DNA of 9,336 nt. Source: Acidobacteriota bacterium. Its GTDB lineage: Bacteria > Acidobacteriota > Terriglobia > Terriglobales > Acidobacteriaceae. The number at the start of each line of letters is the position of its first letter. Position 1 is the stretch's first letter. The DNA lies in contig JAJZJJ010000071.1 in assembly GCA_021810175.1 (NCBI GenBank), positions 1 to 9,336 of the forward strand, given 5' to 3'. Below, one piece after another: positions 1 through 7,765 of this stretch. The notes beneath the pieces are model-generated. The model searched no databases and was not told where the DNA came from. It saw only the letters and a list, made by a program, of their open reading frames with translations. A program made the position numbers and the translations under genes.

Positions 1-1
1 A

Positions 2-688
2 TCTCCGACGACGAAAGAGATTGAGCTTTATCTCACGCTGATCGCCCACCTGAGCGCGCAGACGGGAATGGCTGGTCTGAGAGTCACAGTGGCGTATCCG
101 AATGCCATGCATTCAGGCGCGACGACCAATTTCCTGGTTATCTCCACCGGCCAGGATAACGCCGGGCTGGCGAAGATCGACAAGGATATGCCGGTTTCCG
201 TCGGGTCAACGGGGCTAACGGTTCGCGACACTTCAGGATTCTTCACGCGGTTTCATCACGCCTGGTGGATGCTCAGCACCCACGATGAATCGCCCTCCGG
301 GGAGCTGGGCACCATCGGGATTCCGGATGCGCTGATCGAGCAGATCGAGTCGCCTTTCAAGAGCGGGCGCAGCATTGTGATTTTCGATGTGAAAGACAGT
401 GCCGACTACGATCCGCTGATGGCGCGGTTCCTGGATAACGCTCAGTCCAGCGCTATTAGTGGGACCGTTACGATCATGCATGGGCAGGTCTTCCAGAGTT
501 ATCGAATTGGCAATAATGTGTTCCATGTCGGCATACTGCCGTGGTGGACCGCACTGGGGATCTGGTTTACCCAGGTTCCATGGATGGTGGATCTAGCCGT
601 TCTCGCCATCAGTTTTGTATTTGCAATCTGGATTCGGAGCTGGCTCCGCGGCAAGGCTCGCCGTCGGCTGCAGCTTTTGGAGGACTGA
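2..688 (+). CDS. bcsB: Cellulose synthase subunit BcsB, C-terminal part (5' end outside window)
   Basis: BcsB is the periplasmic, membrane-anchored partner of the BcsA cellulose synthase; its C-terminal membrane helix packs against BcsA and its periplasmic domains guide the glucan outward. The reading frame is open from base 2, so about 228 residues are visible and the N-terminal half lies off the left edge. Visible are a mixed alpha/beta stretch typical of the last BcsB periplasmic domain, then a short aromatic motif (ILPWW, near 533-547). A Trp-rich amphipathic segment and one membrane helix (about 577-645) follow, and the protein ends in a basic cytoplasmic tail (RGKARRR). This interface helix, membrane helix and basic tail are the usual end of BcsB. 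The stop is 4 bases before the bcsZ start, so the two genes are in one operon. The identification rests on the tail architecture and on bcsZ and bcsC next door. Confidence 0.92.
   Translation, partial: SPTTKEIELYLTLIAHLSAQTGMAGLRVTVAYPNAMHSGATTNFLVISTGQDNAGLAKIDKDMPVSVGSTGLTVRDTSGFFTRFHHAWWMLSTHDESPSGELGTIGIPDALIEQIESPFKSGRSIVIFDVKDSADYDPLMARFLDNAQSSAISGTVTIMHGQVFQSYRIGNNVFHVGILPWWTALGIWFTQVPWMVDLAVLAISFVFAIWIRSWLRGKARRRLQLLED
679..683 (+). promoter_or_regulatory. Shine-Dalgarno site deciding the bcsZ TTG start
   Basis: GGAGG lies inside the last codons of bcsB, 9 bases before TTG at 693. No ATG with a comparable site is near. The frame is open upstream, but starts there would place extra residues before the signal peptide, so this site favours the TTG. 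Confidence 0.75.
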
Positions 689-692
689 CCGT

Positions 693-1841
693 TTGCGCCT
701 GGGCCGGATCATAGTCTCATGTTTGCTTCTCGCGTTCCTTGCCGGTGGTGCGTGGGGCCAGTCTGCGTCCTGGGCGCTGTGGTCTGCTTACAGCACCCGC
801 TTCATCGACAATCAGGGCCGCGTGATCGATTACCAGAGAGGCGACATGACCACCTCCGAGGGGGAATCCTACGCGCTGTTTTTCTCGCTGGTCGCCAATG
901 ATCGCGCCCGCTTTGATCAGATTCTCAACTGGACTCGGAATAACCTGGCGGACGGTGACCTCACCACGCATTTACCCGGCTGGGAATGGGGTAAAGCTGC
1001 AGATGGGAAGTGGGGACTGCTCGATTCGCATACCGCCGCGGATGCCGATCTCTGGATTTGCTATGACCTGGCCGAGGCCGGTCGTCTCTGGCACGAGCCA
1101 CGCTACACCGCGTTAGCGAGCATCATGGCTGAGCGCATCGCGCATGTGGAAGTCGTCAACCTGCCCGGCTTTGGCCCCATGGTTCTGCCTGGCGATGCGG
1201 GATTTCATCCGTTGCCCGATGTGTGGCTGCTGAATCCCAGCTATGTTCCGCTGCCGGTTATTCAGCGCCTGGCTGTTCTTAACCCCTCCGGACCATGGTC
1301 GGCGATCACGCAGCGCCTTCCAGCGTTCCTGCGCCACAGTTCTCCCCGCGGCTTTGCCATGGACTGGGTTAGCTATAGCCCCACAGGCGGATTCCTGCCG
1401 GCTGGCCAACCCGGCCCCAAGGGGAAGCCCATCACCAAGCCCAAAGGAAGCTATGACGCGATTCGCGTTTACCTATGGGCAGGGCTGTCGAATCCCGAGG
1501 CTCCTGAAAGCCGGGCCGATCTGGCCGCGGTCAGCGGCATGGCCGCCTGGCTCGACAAACATCTCTTTCCGCCGGAGACCGTTTCCGCCAGTGGCATTCC
1601 CGGGAAGACTGATGGCCCGGTCGGATATTCCGCGGCGGTTATCCCGTATTTGATTGGAATGGGAAAGAAGTCCGGAACCCAGCAGGACCGGCTGGAAGCC
1701 CAGCTTGACCCTGCCACAAGGCTGTACGGTCGCCCTCCGGCCTACTATGATCAAAATCTCGCAATGTTTGCAAAGGGTTGGCAGTCTCATCGCTTCCGAT
1801 TCAGCGGCGATGGGAAGTTGGTTGTTCCATGGAAGCACTGA
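693..1841 (+). CDS. bcsZ: Periplasmic endo-1,4-beta-glucanase BcsZ (glycoside hydrolase family 8)
   Basis: BcsZ is the endoglucanase of cellulose operons; it cuts beta-1,4-glucan in the periplasm and is thought to remove misaligned chains during export. From the TTG at 693 the product is 382 residues, close to E. coli BcsZ (about 368). Residues 1-22 form a signal peptide (basic MRLGR start, Leu/Ala core, likely cut after AWG). The match to E. coli BcsZ runs the whole length: TTSEGESY with the expected catalytic acid Glu56, the VANDR motif, the DADLW motif (residues 117-121), an NPSY motif, SYDAIRVYLW with the expected catalytic base Asp255, and GWQSHRFRFS near the end. All key residues are present, so the enzyme should be active. 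An ATG frame extends upstream to 615, but that would put about 26 unrelated residues before the signal peptide. The gene starts 4 bases after bcsB and ends 13 bases inside bcsC. Confidence 0.97.
   Translation: MRLGRIIVSCLLLAFLAGGAWGQSASWALWSAYSTRFIDNQGRVIDYQRGDMTTSEGESYALFFSLVANDRARFDQILNWTRNNLADGDLTTHLPGWEWGKAADGKWGLLDSHTAADADLWICYDLAEAGRLWHEPRYTALASIMAERIAHVEVVNLPGFGPMVLPGDAGFHPLPDVWLLNPSYVPLPVIQRLAVLNPSGPWSAITQRLPAFLRHSSPRGFAMDWVSYSPTGGFLPAGQPGPKGKPITKPKGSYDAIRVYLWAGLSNPEAPESRADLAAVSGMAAWLDKHLFPPETVSASGIPGKTDGPVGYSAAVIPYLIGMGKKSGTQQDRLEAQLDPATRLYGRPPAYYDQNLAMFAKGWQSHRFRFSGDGKLVVPWKH
1812..1817 (+). promoter_or_regulatory. Weak Shine-Dalgarno candidate for bcsC
   Basis: GGGAAG lies 11 bases before the ATG at 1829, longer than ideal spacing. 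As the ATG is inside the end of bcsZ, ribosomes finishing bcsZ may supply much of the initiation. Confidence 0.35.
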
Positions 1842-4800
1842 AGAGGTTTCGGCAAATTCGCGGATTGATCGCGGGCGCCAGCCTGATGGCGTTCGTGTGC
1901 GCCCCAGCTGCGTTTGCAGCGGCGCAGTCGCCTGCCGAACAGCTCCTGTTACAAAAGGCCCAGGTCCTCGAACAATCCGGACACATTGATCTGGCCGCCC
2001 AGTCGTGGAAGCAGATTCTCCTCTCCGATCCCAACAACCAGCAGGCGCTGGCCGGGCTGGCGCGCTGGGCCAGAATCAGCGGGGACGAGGCTGAAGCCAA
2101 AAAATATATTGACAGACTCAAGAGAGTTAACCCCAACAACCCAGCGATTAACACCATTCAAAATCTGGTGAGCCGGAAGGCGCAAAACCAGATGCTGACC
2201 CGCGCCGCCGATCTGGCCAGGTCCGGGCAGAACGCCGAAGCTCTGGCCATTTACCACAAGGCCTTCGGGGACAATCCGCCTGATAACTGGGCCAAGGCGT
2301 ATTACGACACCGAGGCTTCCATGGCATCCACGCGACCGGACGCCATCAACGGCCTCCGCGGTCTGGTGAAGCGGTATCCGGATAATTCGGAATACGCGAT
2401 TGACCTCGGCCGTGTTCTTACTTACGACGCCGCTACACGCGCCGAGGGCGAACGGATCCTTCAGAAATATCGCACCGACGGAGCCGCCCAGGCCTATCTG
2501 CGCCAGGCGCTGCAATGGGACGTTCAGAATCCTGGATCCGCGACGATGATCCGCGAATACCTGAAGAGCCATCCCGATAGCCAGCTGGCCAGCGAACTCG
2601 CTCAGACCGAGGCGCGTCAGGCCAGGGAATCGAACGGTTTCGCCCGGACTCCCGCCGAGCGCGCCGCATACCTGGCGCTTTCGGAAAATCATCTGAAGCT
2701 TGCCGAGCAGCGTTTCATGGCGCTGAATGCCGCCAATCCAGCGAATCCCCGCGTCCTTGCCGGGCTCGGCTTTCTTCGTATGAAACAGAGCCACTTCGGA
2801 GGCGCCATCAGTTATTTTGAGCAGGCCCAGCAGAATGGCCTGCACAGCCGCATTGTGGCTCAGTCCCTGGCCACCTGCCGTTTCTGGTTCACCATGCGTC
2901 AGGGAACCAGCGCCATGAATGGCAACCGCCTGGACGATGCGATCACGGACTTCCGCTCCGCGCTGGCGATGCGTCCAGGGAACACTAACGCGCTGGGCGC
3001 CATGGCCGGTCTGTACATGAAAATGCAGGAGCCTGCCGCGGCCATTCCCTATTACGAACAGCTCCTTCATCACCAGCCGGGATCCGAAGCAGCGTGGAAG
3101 GGCATTTTCATGGCCCGCGCTCAGGCTGGCGATTCGGCCGAGGCTATCGCTCTCACTCGCCGTTTTCCGCTTTCCGTCAGGCGCGACGTGATTCACGATC
3201 CCGATTACCTGCGCACCCTGGCTTCCGCCTACAGCAATCTGGGCCAGGATGCAGAAGCAAGGCAGGTGCTGGCGAATGCGCTGCGGCTGCCCCAGATGGT
3301 GACCGCAGGCAGCATGCGCTCGGAGACGCGTCTCCAGTTCGCTGGGCTACTGGCTCAGGACAAGCAGTACTCGCACGCAGCTGCCGTGTACCAGGTGATG
3401 ATCGATGACAATCCGGACAATATCAGCGCCTGGCAGGGCCTCGTGTCCATGCAGCATCTCGCCGGAGACGACGCCGGAGCGATCCAGTCGGTCGAGCGTA
3501 TGCCTCCGGACGCCTACGAGGAAGTTCTGCGCAATGGAAACTTTCTGTCGATGCTGGCGGCGATTTATCAGGAGCAAAATCATCCCGACGTGGCGGAAGG
3601 CTTCCTGGAGCGCGCCGCACAGGTCTATCAGGCGAACGGGCAGGCTCTGCCCATGTCGCTCCAGTTGCAGATTGCCTCCATCGACCTGAACGGCAATCAC
3701 GCACAGGGCGCTTATCGCATCTATCGCAGCGTGTTGTCACAACATCCCGGCAACCTGAACGCGTGGAAGGGGCTGCTCTCCGCGCTCCACCAGACGGGTC
3801 ACGACGCCGATGCACTGGCCCAGATTCAGGAGATTCCCCAGACGGTTCGCGAACAGCTCAATCGCGATATCGAGTATCAGCAGACGATTGCGGGTATCTA
3901 CTCCTCCACAGGGCACCCGCAGGCTGCGCTGGGCATCATTTCCCGCATTCAGGCTCATTACTACGCACAGCACATGGCCGTGCCGCCTGCCGTAGAGATT
4001 CAGAACGCGTGGCTGCTTTTCAACACCGGCGACAGCCGCGCCCTCTACCCGGAGCTGATGGCGCTCGGCGACCGGACCGATCTCACGGACATCCAGCGCC
4101 GCCAGGTGCAGACCATCTGGGCCTCCTGGGCGCAGCGCCGCGCGGCTCAGGAGGCGAAAAATGGGCAACTGCATCGGGCCATCGAAGTTCTCACGGCGGC
4201 GGCCCAGGCTTTCCCTGGCAATCCCGCTGTCAGCAAGGCTCTGGCTGCCGGATATGCCCAGGCGGGACAGCCAAAGCAGGCGCTGGCCATCTACAAGGCG
4301 ATGGATCTCAGCGATGCCTCGGCGAACGACTACCAGAGCATGATCGGCGCCGCACTTGGAGCCCAGGACATGAAGACCGCGGAGCTGTGGCTGCGTGAAG
4401 CACTGCGGAAATATCCTCGCGACCCGAAGATCCTCTCATCCGCCGCTCGTTTCGAATCGGCGCGCGGCGATAATGTCCGGGCCGCGGCCTATTGGAAAGC
4501 TTCTCTCAACGCTATGCCCGTGGTTAGCCCTACGGCGGAGCTGGCGCATAAGCTCGATCATCCCGACCTGGTCCAGCAGAGCCGTCTTTCCGGCGTTGGC
4601 GGCCTTGTTGCTCTACTCAATCCCAACGGTAATCCCCTGGGCCGTGGTGGCGCTGGTGCAGTTGCCCTGCCCGGCTACCGCAACCCGAATCCCACCCCCG
4701 ATATGACGGCGAGCAACCAGGCCTACGGGCCGGACCCCTATTACATGGGGACAGCCCCCGTTCAGCTCAATCGGAATCAGCCCGTTCAGAACCAGATCAC

Positions 4801-6889
4801 CGAAAGCAATCTGGGTAATCCGGAGCCTTCGCGGCGCGTGATCCGGCAGCGAACGACGGAGCTTCCTCCGCCTTCCACGTATCTGAGGAAACGCCGTTAT
4901 GAGCGTGCGCCGCGAAAGGCTCCTCGCTCAACGTCCACCTGGGTGGTTCCAGGAACCGAAGTCAGGCGCAAACCGCGGAGAACCCACGTCCAGACAGGTG
5001 TGTTCAAGCCGGAAGCCGAGCTGGAACTGCCGCCTCCGCCAACACCCGGAAACGGCGAGGTTGTCGTTCCGGTTCCTGGCGGCGAGTCCTCCGGCTCAGG
5101 TAGGCAAGAGGAAGCCAGCAACTCCTGGAGGCCCCTGCGTGTGCCATCCTGGTCTGATCGCTCCGACGGTGTCACAGCGGCTGGCTCGCCCGGAGATTCT
5201 GGCGGCAATGTTCATCTGCATCTCTCCATTACCTCGGCATCCGTGATGCATCCGGAGACGCAGCAGCCTTCCACGCAAATCGCCCAGCTGCAGCCACAGG
5301 AGATCACTCTGAGCACCAGCCCGGTGCTCACTGAAATCCCCAGCGCCAGCGACGCCGCGATGAAGCGAGCCGAAGACGCGCTGCGGACCGCGAATCGGCC
5401 TATCGATCCGTCGCTCTTCCAGGCTCAGTACATTACGCCATCGAATGAAATTGCCCAGCAGACGCCGCCTGCTCAGCCACGAACCGTCTTCCAGCAACCC
5501 GAGTACCAGCAGCCGCCGCCCCAGTACCAGCCCACTTACGAGCGCCCTCCGGCGGTGCAGGACAATTCTTCACCCTCCTATGAGGACCAGAGCGAACCGG
5601 CGGCGCCATCCGGGGCCACCGACAACCAGCTGATGCAGGAGAACCTGCCTCCCCTGCGCGGACCCTATCGCCGGACGCCCATCCTGCGTATGCCCGATCC
5701 GCGCCAGGAGGCCGAGCGGCAGCTAGCCAGCATCGAGGGCGGTTACAGCCCCTGGCTGGGAGGTTCCGGCTTTGTCAACCATCGCAGCGGTACCGCTGGT
5801 TACGACTCGCTTGCAGCTCTTGAGGCGCCTTTTGAGGCATCGGGGATGCTTGGAACTGCGGCGCGCGTTACGATTATCGCCACCCCGACATTCCTCGACG
5901 CGGGAGTGCCCACCACATCGCCCGTCCTCAATGGGGGCATCAGCGAGCAGCTGGGCACGGCTCCCGCGAACGCTGTTCTGGAGCAGCAGAATGCCTACGG
6001 CGTGGCGGGCCAGGTTCAGATTGCCGCCCAGAATTTCGGCGTGTCCCTTGGCTATACGCCCTACGGCTTCCTCGTGAACAATGTGACTGGAAGCCTGAAC
6101 TGGAAGCCGGCCAACGGTCCCTTCACTTTCACCCTCACACGGGATTCTGTTACCGATTCCCAGCTCTCCTGGTCCGGTCTTCACGATCCAGGATCCGCGG
6201 GTCCCGGTTTTGCCGGCAATATCTGGGGCGGAGTTATATCCACCGGCGGTGAGGTTCAGTTCGGCCGCGGCGGCGCGGACTCCGGCTACTACGTCAGCGG
6301 CGGCGGACAGCACATTACCGGCGTTCACGTCGAGACCAATGACCGCGTCGACGGCGATGCCGGAGCCTATTGGCGTGTGAAGGCGATTCCTGACGAGGGA
6401 AACCTGACTCTGGGCGTGAACTTCTTCGGGATGCACTATTCCCACGATCTCGACTACTTCACCTATGGGCAGGGCGGCTACTTCAGCCCGCAGGCCTATT
6501 TCCTGGCCAACGTTCCGGTGACCTGGAACGGACAGTACGGCGACCGCGTTCATTACAACGTCATTGGCGCCTTCGGTGTTCAGGCTTTCCAGGAGGACAG
6601 CTCGCCCTACTTCCCGCTCGATCCCGCCATTCAGACAGCGAACAAAAATCTCTCCTATCCCAATCTCACCAGCGTCGGAGACAACTACGATCTGAGCGCG
6701 CACGTGGCTTACCACCTCAGCGATCACTGGTATGCCGGTGCTGCGCTGGAGATGAACAACACCCGCAGTTACAACGACCAGCAGATCGGATTCTTCGTCC
6801 GCTTCCTCATCCGTCCCCAGTACGCCGCGGATAAGGGTGCCACCGGACTGTTCCCCATGCACGGGCTGCGTCCCTTCCTGGCTCCCTGA
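1829..6889 (+). CDS. bcsC: Cellulose export protein BcsC: TPR arm, very long linker, outer-membrane barrel
   Basis: BcsC carries nascent cellulose across the periplasm and outer membrane. From ATG 1829 it is 1686 residues, against 1157 in E. coli. Residues 1-30 form a signal peptide (MEALKRFRQIRG, hydrophobic core, cut near AFA/AAQ). Residues about 35-910 are tandem TPR helical pairs, with recurrent A-G-L and Y/F-x-x-A signatures and Pro-Gly/Asp-Asn turns between repeats. Residues about 915-1290 form a low-complexity linker rich in Pro, Gln, Gly and Ser. From about 1296 (RQLASIEGGYSPWL) to the end is the BcsC C-terminal porin domain, with GTAGYDSL, LEAPFEA and alternating aromatic/Gly strands; the last clear strand is QIGFFVRFLIR, followed by a tail of about 22 residues. 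The frame is also open from an ATG at 1778, but 1829 puts the signal peptide at the N-terminus. It overlaps bcsZ by 13 bases, which suggests coupled translation. Identity is secure; domain edges are approximate. Confidence 0.96.
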   Translation: MEALKRFRQIRGLIAGASLMAFVCAPAAFAAAQSPAEQLLLQKAQVLEQSGHIDLAAQSWKQILLSDPNNQQALAGLARWARISGDEAEAKKYIDRLKRVNPNNPAINTIQNLVSRKAQNQMLTRAADLARSGQNAEALAIYHKAFGDNPPDNWAKAYYDTEASMASTRPDAINGLRGLVKRYPDNSEYAIDLGRVLTYDAATRAEGERILQKYRTDGAAQAYLRQALQWDVQNPGSATMIREYLKSHPDSQLASELAQTEARQARESNGFARTPAERAAYLALSENHLKLAEQRFMALNAANPANPRVLAGLGFLRMKQSHFGGAISYFEQAQQNGLHSRIVAQSLATCRFWFTMRQGTSAMNGNRLDDAITDFRSALAMRPGNTNALGAMAGLYMKMQEPAAAIPYYEQLLHHQPGSEAAWKGIFMARAQAGDSAEAIALTRRFPLSVRRDVIHDPDYLRTLASAYSNLGQDAEARQVLANALRLPQMVTAGSMRSETRLQFAGLLAQDKQYSHAAAVYQVMIDDNPDNISAWQGLVSMQHLAGDDAGAIQSVERMPPDAYEEVLRNGNFLSMLAAIYQEQNHPDVAEGFLERAAQVYQANGQALPMSLQLQIASIDLNGNHAQGAYRIYRSVLSQHPGNLNAWKGLLSALHQTGHDADALAQIQEIPQTVREQLNRDIEYQQTIAGIYSSTGHPQAALGIISRIQAHYYAQHMAVPPAVEIQNAWLLFNTGDSRALYPELMALGDRTDLTDIQRRQVQTIWASWAQRRAAQEAKNGQLHRAIEVLTAAAQAFPGNPAVSKALAAGYAQAGQPKQALAIYKAMDLSDASANDYQSMIGAALGAQDMKTAELWLREALRKYPRDPKILSSAARFESARGDNVRAAAYWKASLNAMPVVSPTAELAHKLDHPDLVQQSRLSGVGGLVALLNPNGNPLGRGGAGAVALPGYRNPNPTPDMTASNQAYGPDPYYMGTAPVQLNRNQPVQNQITESNLGNPEPSRRVIRQRTTELPPPSTYLRKRRYERAPRKAPRSTSTWVVPGTEVRRKPRRTHVQTGVFKPEAELELPPPPTPGNGEVVVPVPGGESSGSGRQEEASNSWRPLRVPSWSDRSDGVTAAGSPGDSGGNVHLHLSITSASVMHPETQQPSTQIAQLQPQEITLSTSPVLTEIPSASDAAMKRAEDALRTANRPIDPSLFQAQYITPSNEIAQQTPPAQPRTVFQQPEYQQPPPQYQPTYERPPAVQDNSSPSYEDQSEPAAPSGATDNQLMQENLPPLRGPYRRTPILRMPDPRQEAERQLASIEGGYSPWLGGSGFVNHRSGTAGYDSLAALEAPFEASGMLGTAARVTIIATPTFLDAGVPTTSPVLNGGISEQLGTAPANAVLEQQNAYGVAGQVQIAAQNFGVSLGYTPYGFLVNNVTGSLNWKPANGPFTFTLTRDSVTDSQLSWSGLHDPGSAGPGFAGNIWGGVISTGGEVQFGRGGADSGYYVSGGGQHITGVHVETNDRVDGDAGAYWRVKAIPDEGNLTLGVNFFGMHYSHDLDYFTYGQGGYFSPQAYFLANVPVTWNGQYGDRVHYNVIGAFGVQAFQEDSSPYFPLDPAIQTANKNLSYPNLTSVGDNYDLSAHVAYHLSDHWYAGAALEMNNTRSYNDQQIGFFVRFLIRPQYAADKGATGLFPMHGLRPFLAP
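2756..4096 (+). repeat. Long-period (about 112-residue) super-repeat in the BcsC TPR domain
   Basis: Within bcsC, a Trp-[KQ]-Gly motif preceded by a Pro-Gly/Asp turn recurs with the Trp codon at 3095, 3431 and 3764 (residues 423, 535, 646), spaced 336 and 333 bases. A weaker equivalent with Leu for Trp sits at 2756 (residue 310), 339 bases earlier. Each unit continues in the same order: an A-G-D/H-[AD]-A helix, a 'P-x-x-x-R/E-x' helix, an 'L-A-x-[IA]-Y-x-x-x-[GN]' helix, then a spacer. The next TPR turn (Ser codon at 4232) is off phase. The units share protein pattern but not much DNA sequence, so the duplication is old. Confidence 0.7.
4575..5714 (+). other. Low-complexity linker segment of bcsC
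   Basis: This in-frame part of bcsC (residues about 916-1295) separates the last TPR from the outer-membrane barrel. It is rich in Pro, Gln, Gly, Ser and Arg and shows no helical repeat pattern. In order it holds a Gly/Asn-rich start, a strongly basic patch (4832-4987), a Pro/Glu/Gly stretch (ELELPPPPTPGNGE near 5020-5060), a short hydrophobic HLHLSIT element near 5212, a possible short helix (AAMKRAEDALRTANR near 5355-5400), and a Pro/Gln/Tyr tract (5489-5551). It has no counterpart of this size in E. coli BcsC. Its role is unknown; spanning a thick periplasm or binding peptidoglycan are guesses. Confidence 0.8.
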
Positions 6890-6988
6890 TCGAGAATTGC
6901 CGCCCTGGTGGATTGGGTGCCACCTCCTGATTTCGCCGCTCTCGATTTCCTTCGCTTTTCTCCGCGCCTGAGGCGATAAACTCGCCCT

Positions 6989-7765
6989 ATGGGTCGGAAT
7001 TCAGAGCGGGGATCGAACGGTAAACGTGGGCCTGCTGTCGCTTCCCCCGAAACGGAGCGCGAAGTCTCCGCAGCGACCCGCAAAATCCAGATGCTGCGAT
7101 CCCTGCAGTGTGGCAACAAATTTGAAAAGGCCGCGCGCGCTCAGGGGGCCGTGGTCATAGCGGGCGTCGACGAGGTGGGACGCGGCGCACTGTTCGGTCC
7201 GGTGGTGGCCGCTGCCGTAATTCTGCCCCCGGATACGCGCATTCGCGGATTGCGGGATTCCAAGCAGCTTCTTCCCGAAGACCGCGAGCGTCTGGCAGCT
7301 ATCATCCAGGCCCGCGCCATGGCGATCGCAATCGACGAAGTCGACGCCGCCACCATTGATCGCGTGAATATCTATCAGGCGTCACGCATGGCCATGACGG
7401 CCGCGGTGCTGCGCCTCCAGCCGCAGCCGGACCATCTGCTCATCGATGCCATGCGCCTCGATCTGCCTCACGCCCAGACCAGCATCGTCTATGGCGACTC
7501 GCTGAGTATTTCCATCGCTGCGGCTTCCGTGATCGCCAAGGTTTACCGCGACAAGCTGCTCTGCGAACTGGACCGCGAGTACCCCAACTACGGCCTTGCC
7601 TCGCATAAAGGCTACGCTACACCGGAGCATCGTCAGGCGCTCCGGAAGCTTGGTCCAACCCTTCTGCATCGAAAGAGCTTTACGCCCGTGGCGCAGGCCG
7701 AACTGCCCTGGGAACAATTCACTCTTGAGGAAGACTCCGCTTGTCCTATCGACTCCTCTGTGTAA
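6989..7765 (+). CDS. rnhB: Ribonuclease HII
   Basis: RNase HII is a cytoplasmic enzyme that nicks the RNA strand of RNA-DNA hybrids and starts removal of single ribonucleotides misplaced in DNA. The ORF gives 258 residues. The family core begins with AGVDEVGRG and continues with DSKQL, LLIDAM, GDSLSISIAAASVIAKV and HKGYATPEHR. The four expected metal-binding acids are visible as Asp61, Glu62, Asp153 and Asp170, so it should be active. The first 34 residues (Arg, Ser, Glu-rich) precede a second ATG at 7091 whose product (MLRSLQCGNKFEKAAR...) would be 224 residues, nearer the usual length of about 200-220. Neither ATG has a clear Shine-Dalgarno, so the start is uncertain. It is separated from bcsC by 99 bases and overlaps the next gene by 25 bases. 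Confidence 0.96.
   Translation: MGRNSERGSNGKRGPAVASPETEREVSAATRKIQMLRSLQCGNKFEKAARAQGAVVIAGVDEVGRGALFGPVVAAAVILPPDTRIRGLRDSKQLLPEDRERLAAIIQARAMAIAIDEVDAATIDRVNIYQASRMAMTAAVLRLQPQPDHLLIDAMRLDLPHAQTSIVYGDSLSISIAAASVIAKVYRDKLLCELDREYPNYGLASHKGYATPEHRQALRKLGPTLLHRKSFTPVAQAELPWEQFTLEEDSACPIDSSV
7727..7732 (+). promoter_or_regulatory. Shine-Dalgarno site deciding the TTG start of the PIG-L gene
   Basis: GAGGAA inside the last codons of rnhB lies 8 bases before TTG at 7741. The TTG start places the conserved His-Pro-Asp-Asp-Glu motif at residues 11-15, as usual for this family. Confidence 0.75.

Noticed and set aside
1829..1930. Lipoprotein signal in BcsC (Cys at residue 24 of the signal peptide)
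   Set aside because: The preceding residues (AFV) do not fit a lipobox, as the residue before Cys should be small; an ordinary signal-peptidase I site follows at AFA.
1949..3196. Long antisense open frame (about 415 codons) within bcsC
   Set aside because: It lies wholly opposite the TPR coding region, has no recognisable domain or ribosome site, and is the kind of frame GC-rich codon use creates.
5723..6862. Antisense open frame (about 379 codons) opposite the BcsC barrel
   Set aside because: Valine/glycine/isoleucine-rich product without family features, fully explained as the complement of the barrel codons.
6907..6924. Possible hairpin (GGTGG, 8-base loop, CCACC) after bcsC
   Set aside because: Only five pairs and no following T-run, so not supportable as a Rho-independent terminator.
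6951..6980. Promoter-like GATAAA with TTCGCT upstream of rnhB
   Set aside because: The -10 matches four of six bases and the -35 only three, and the -10 is just 8 bases from the ATG; chance match is likely.
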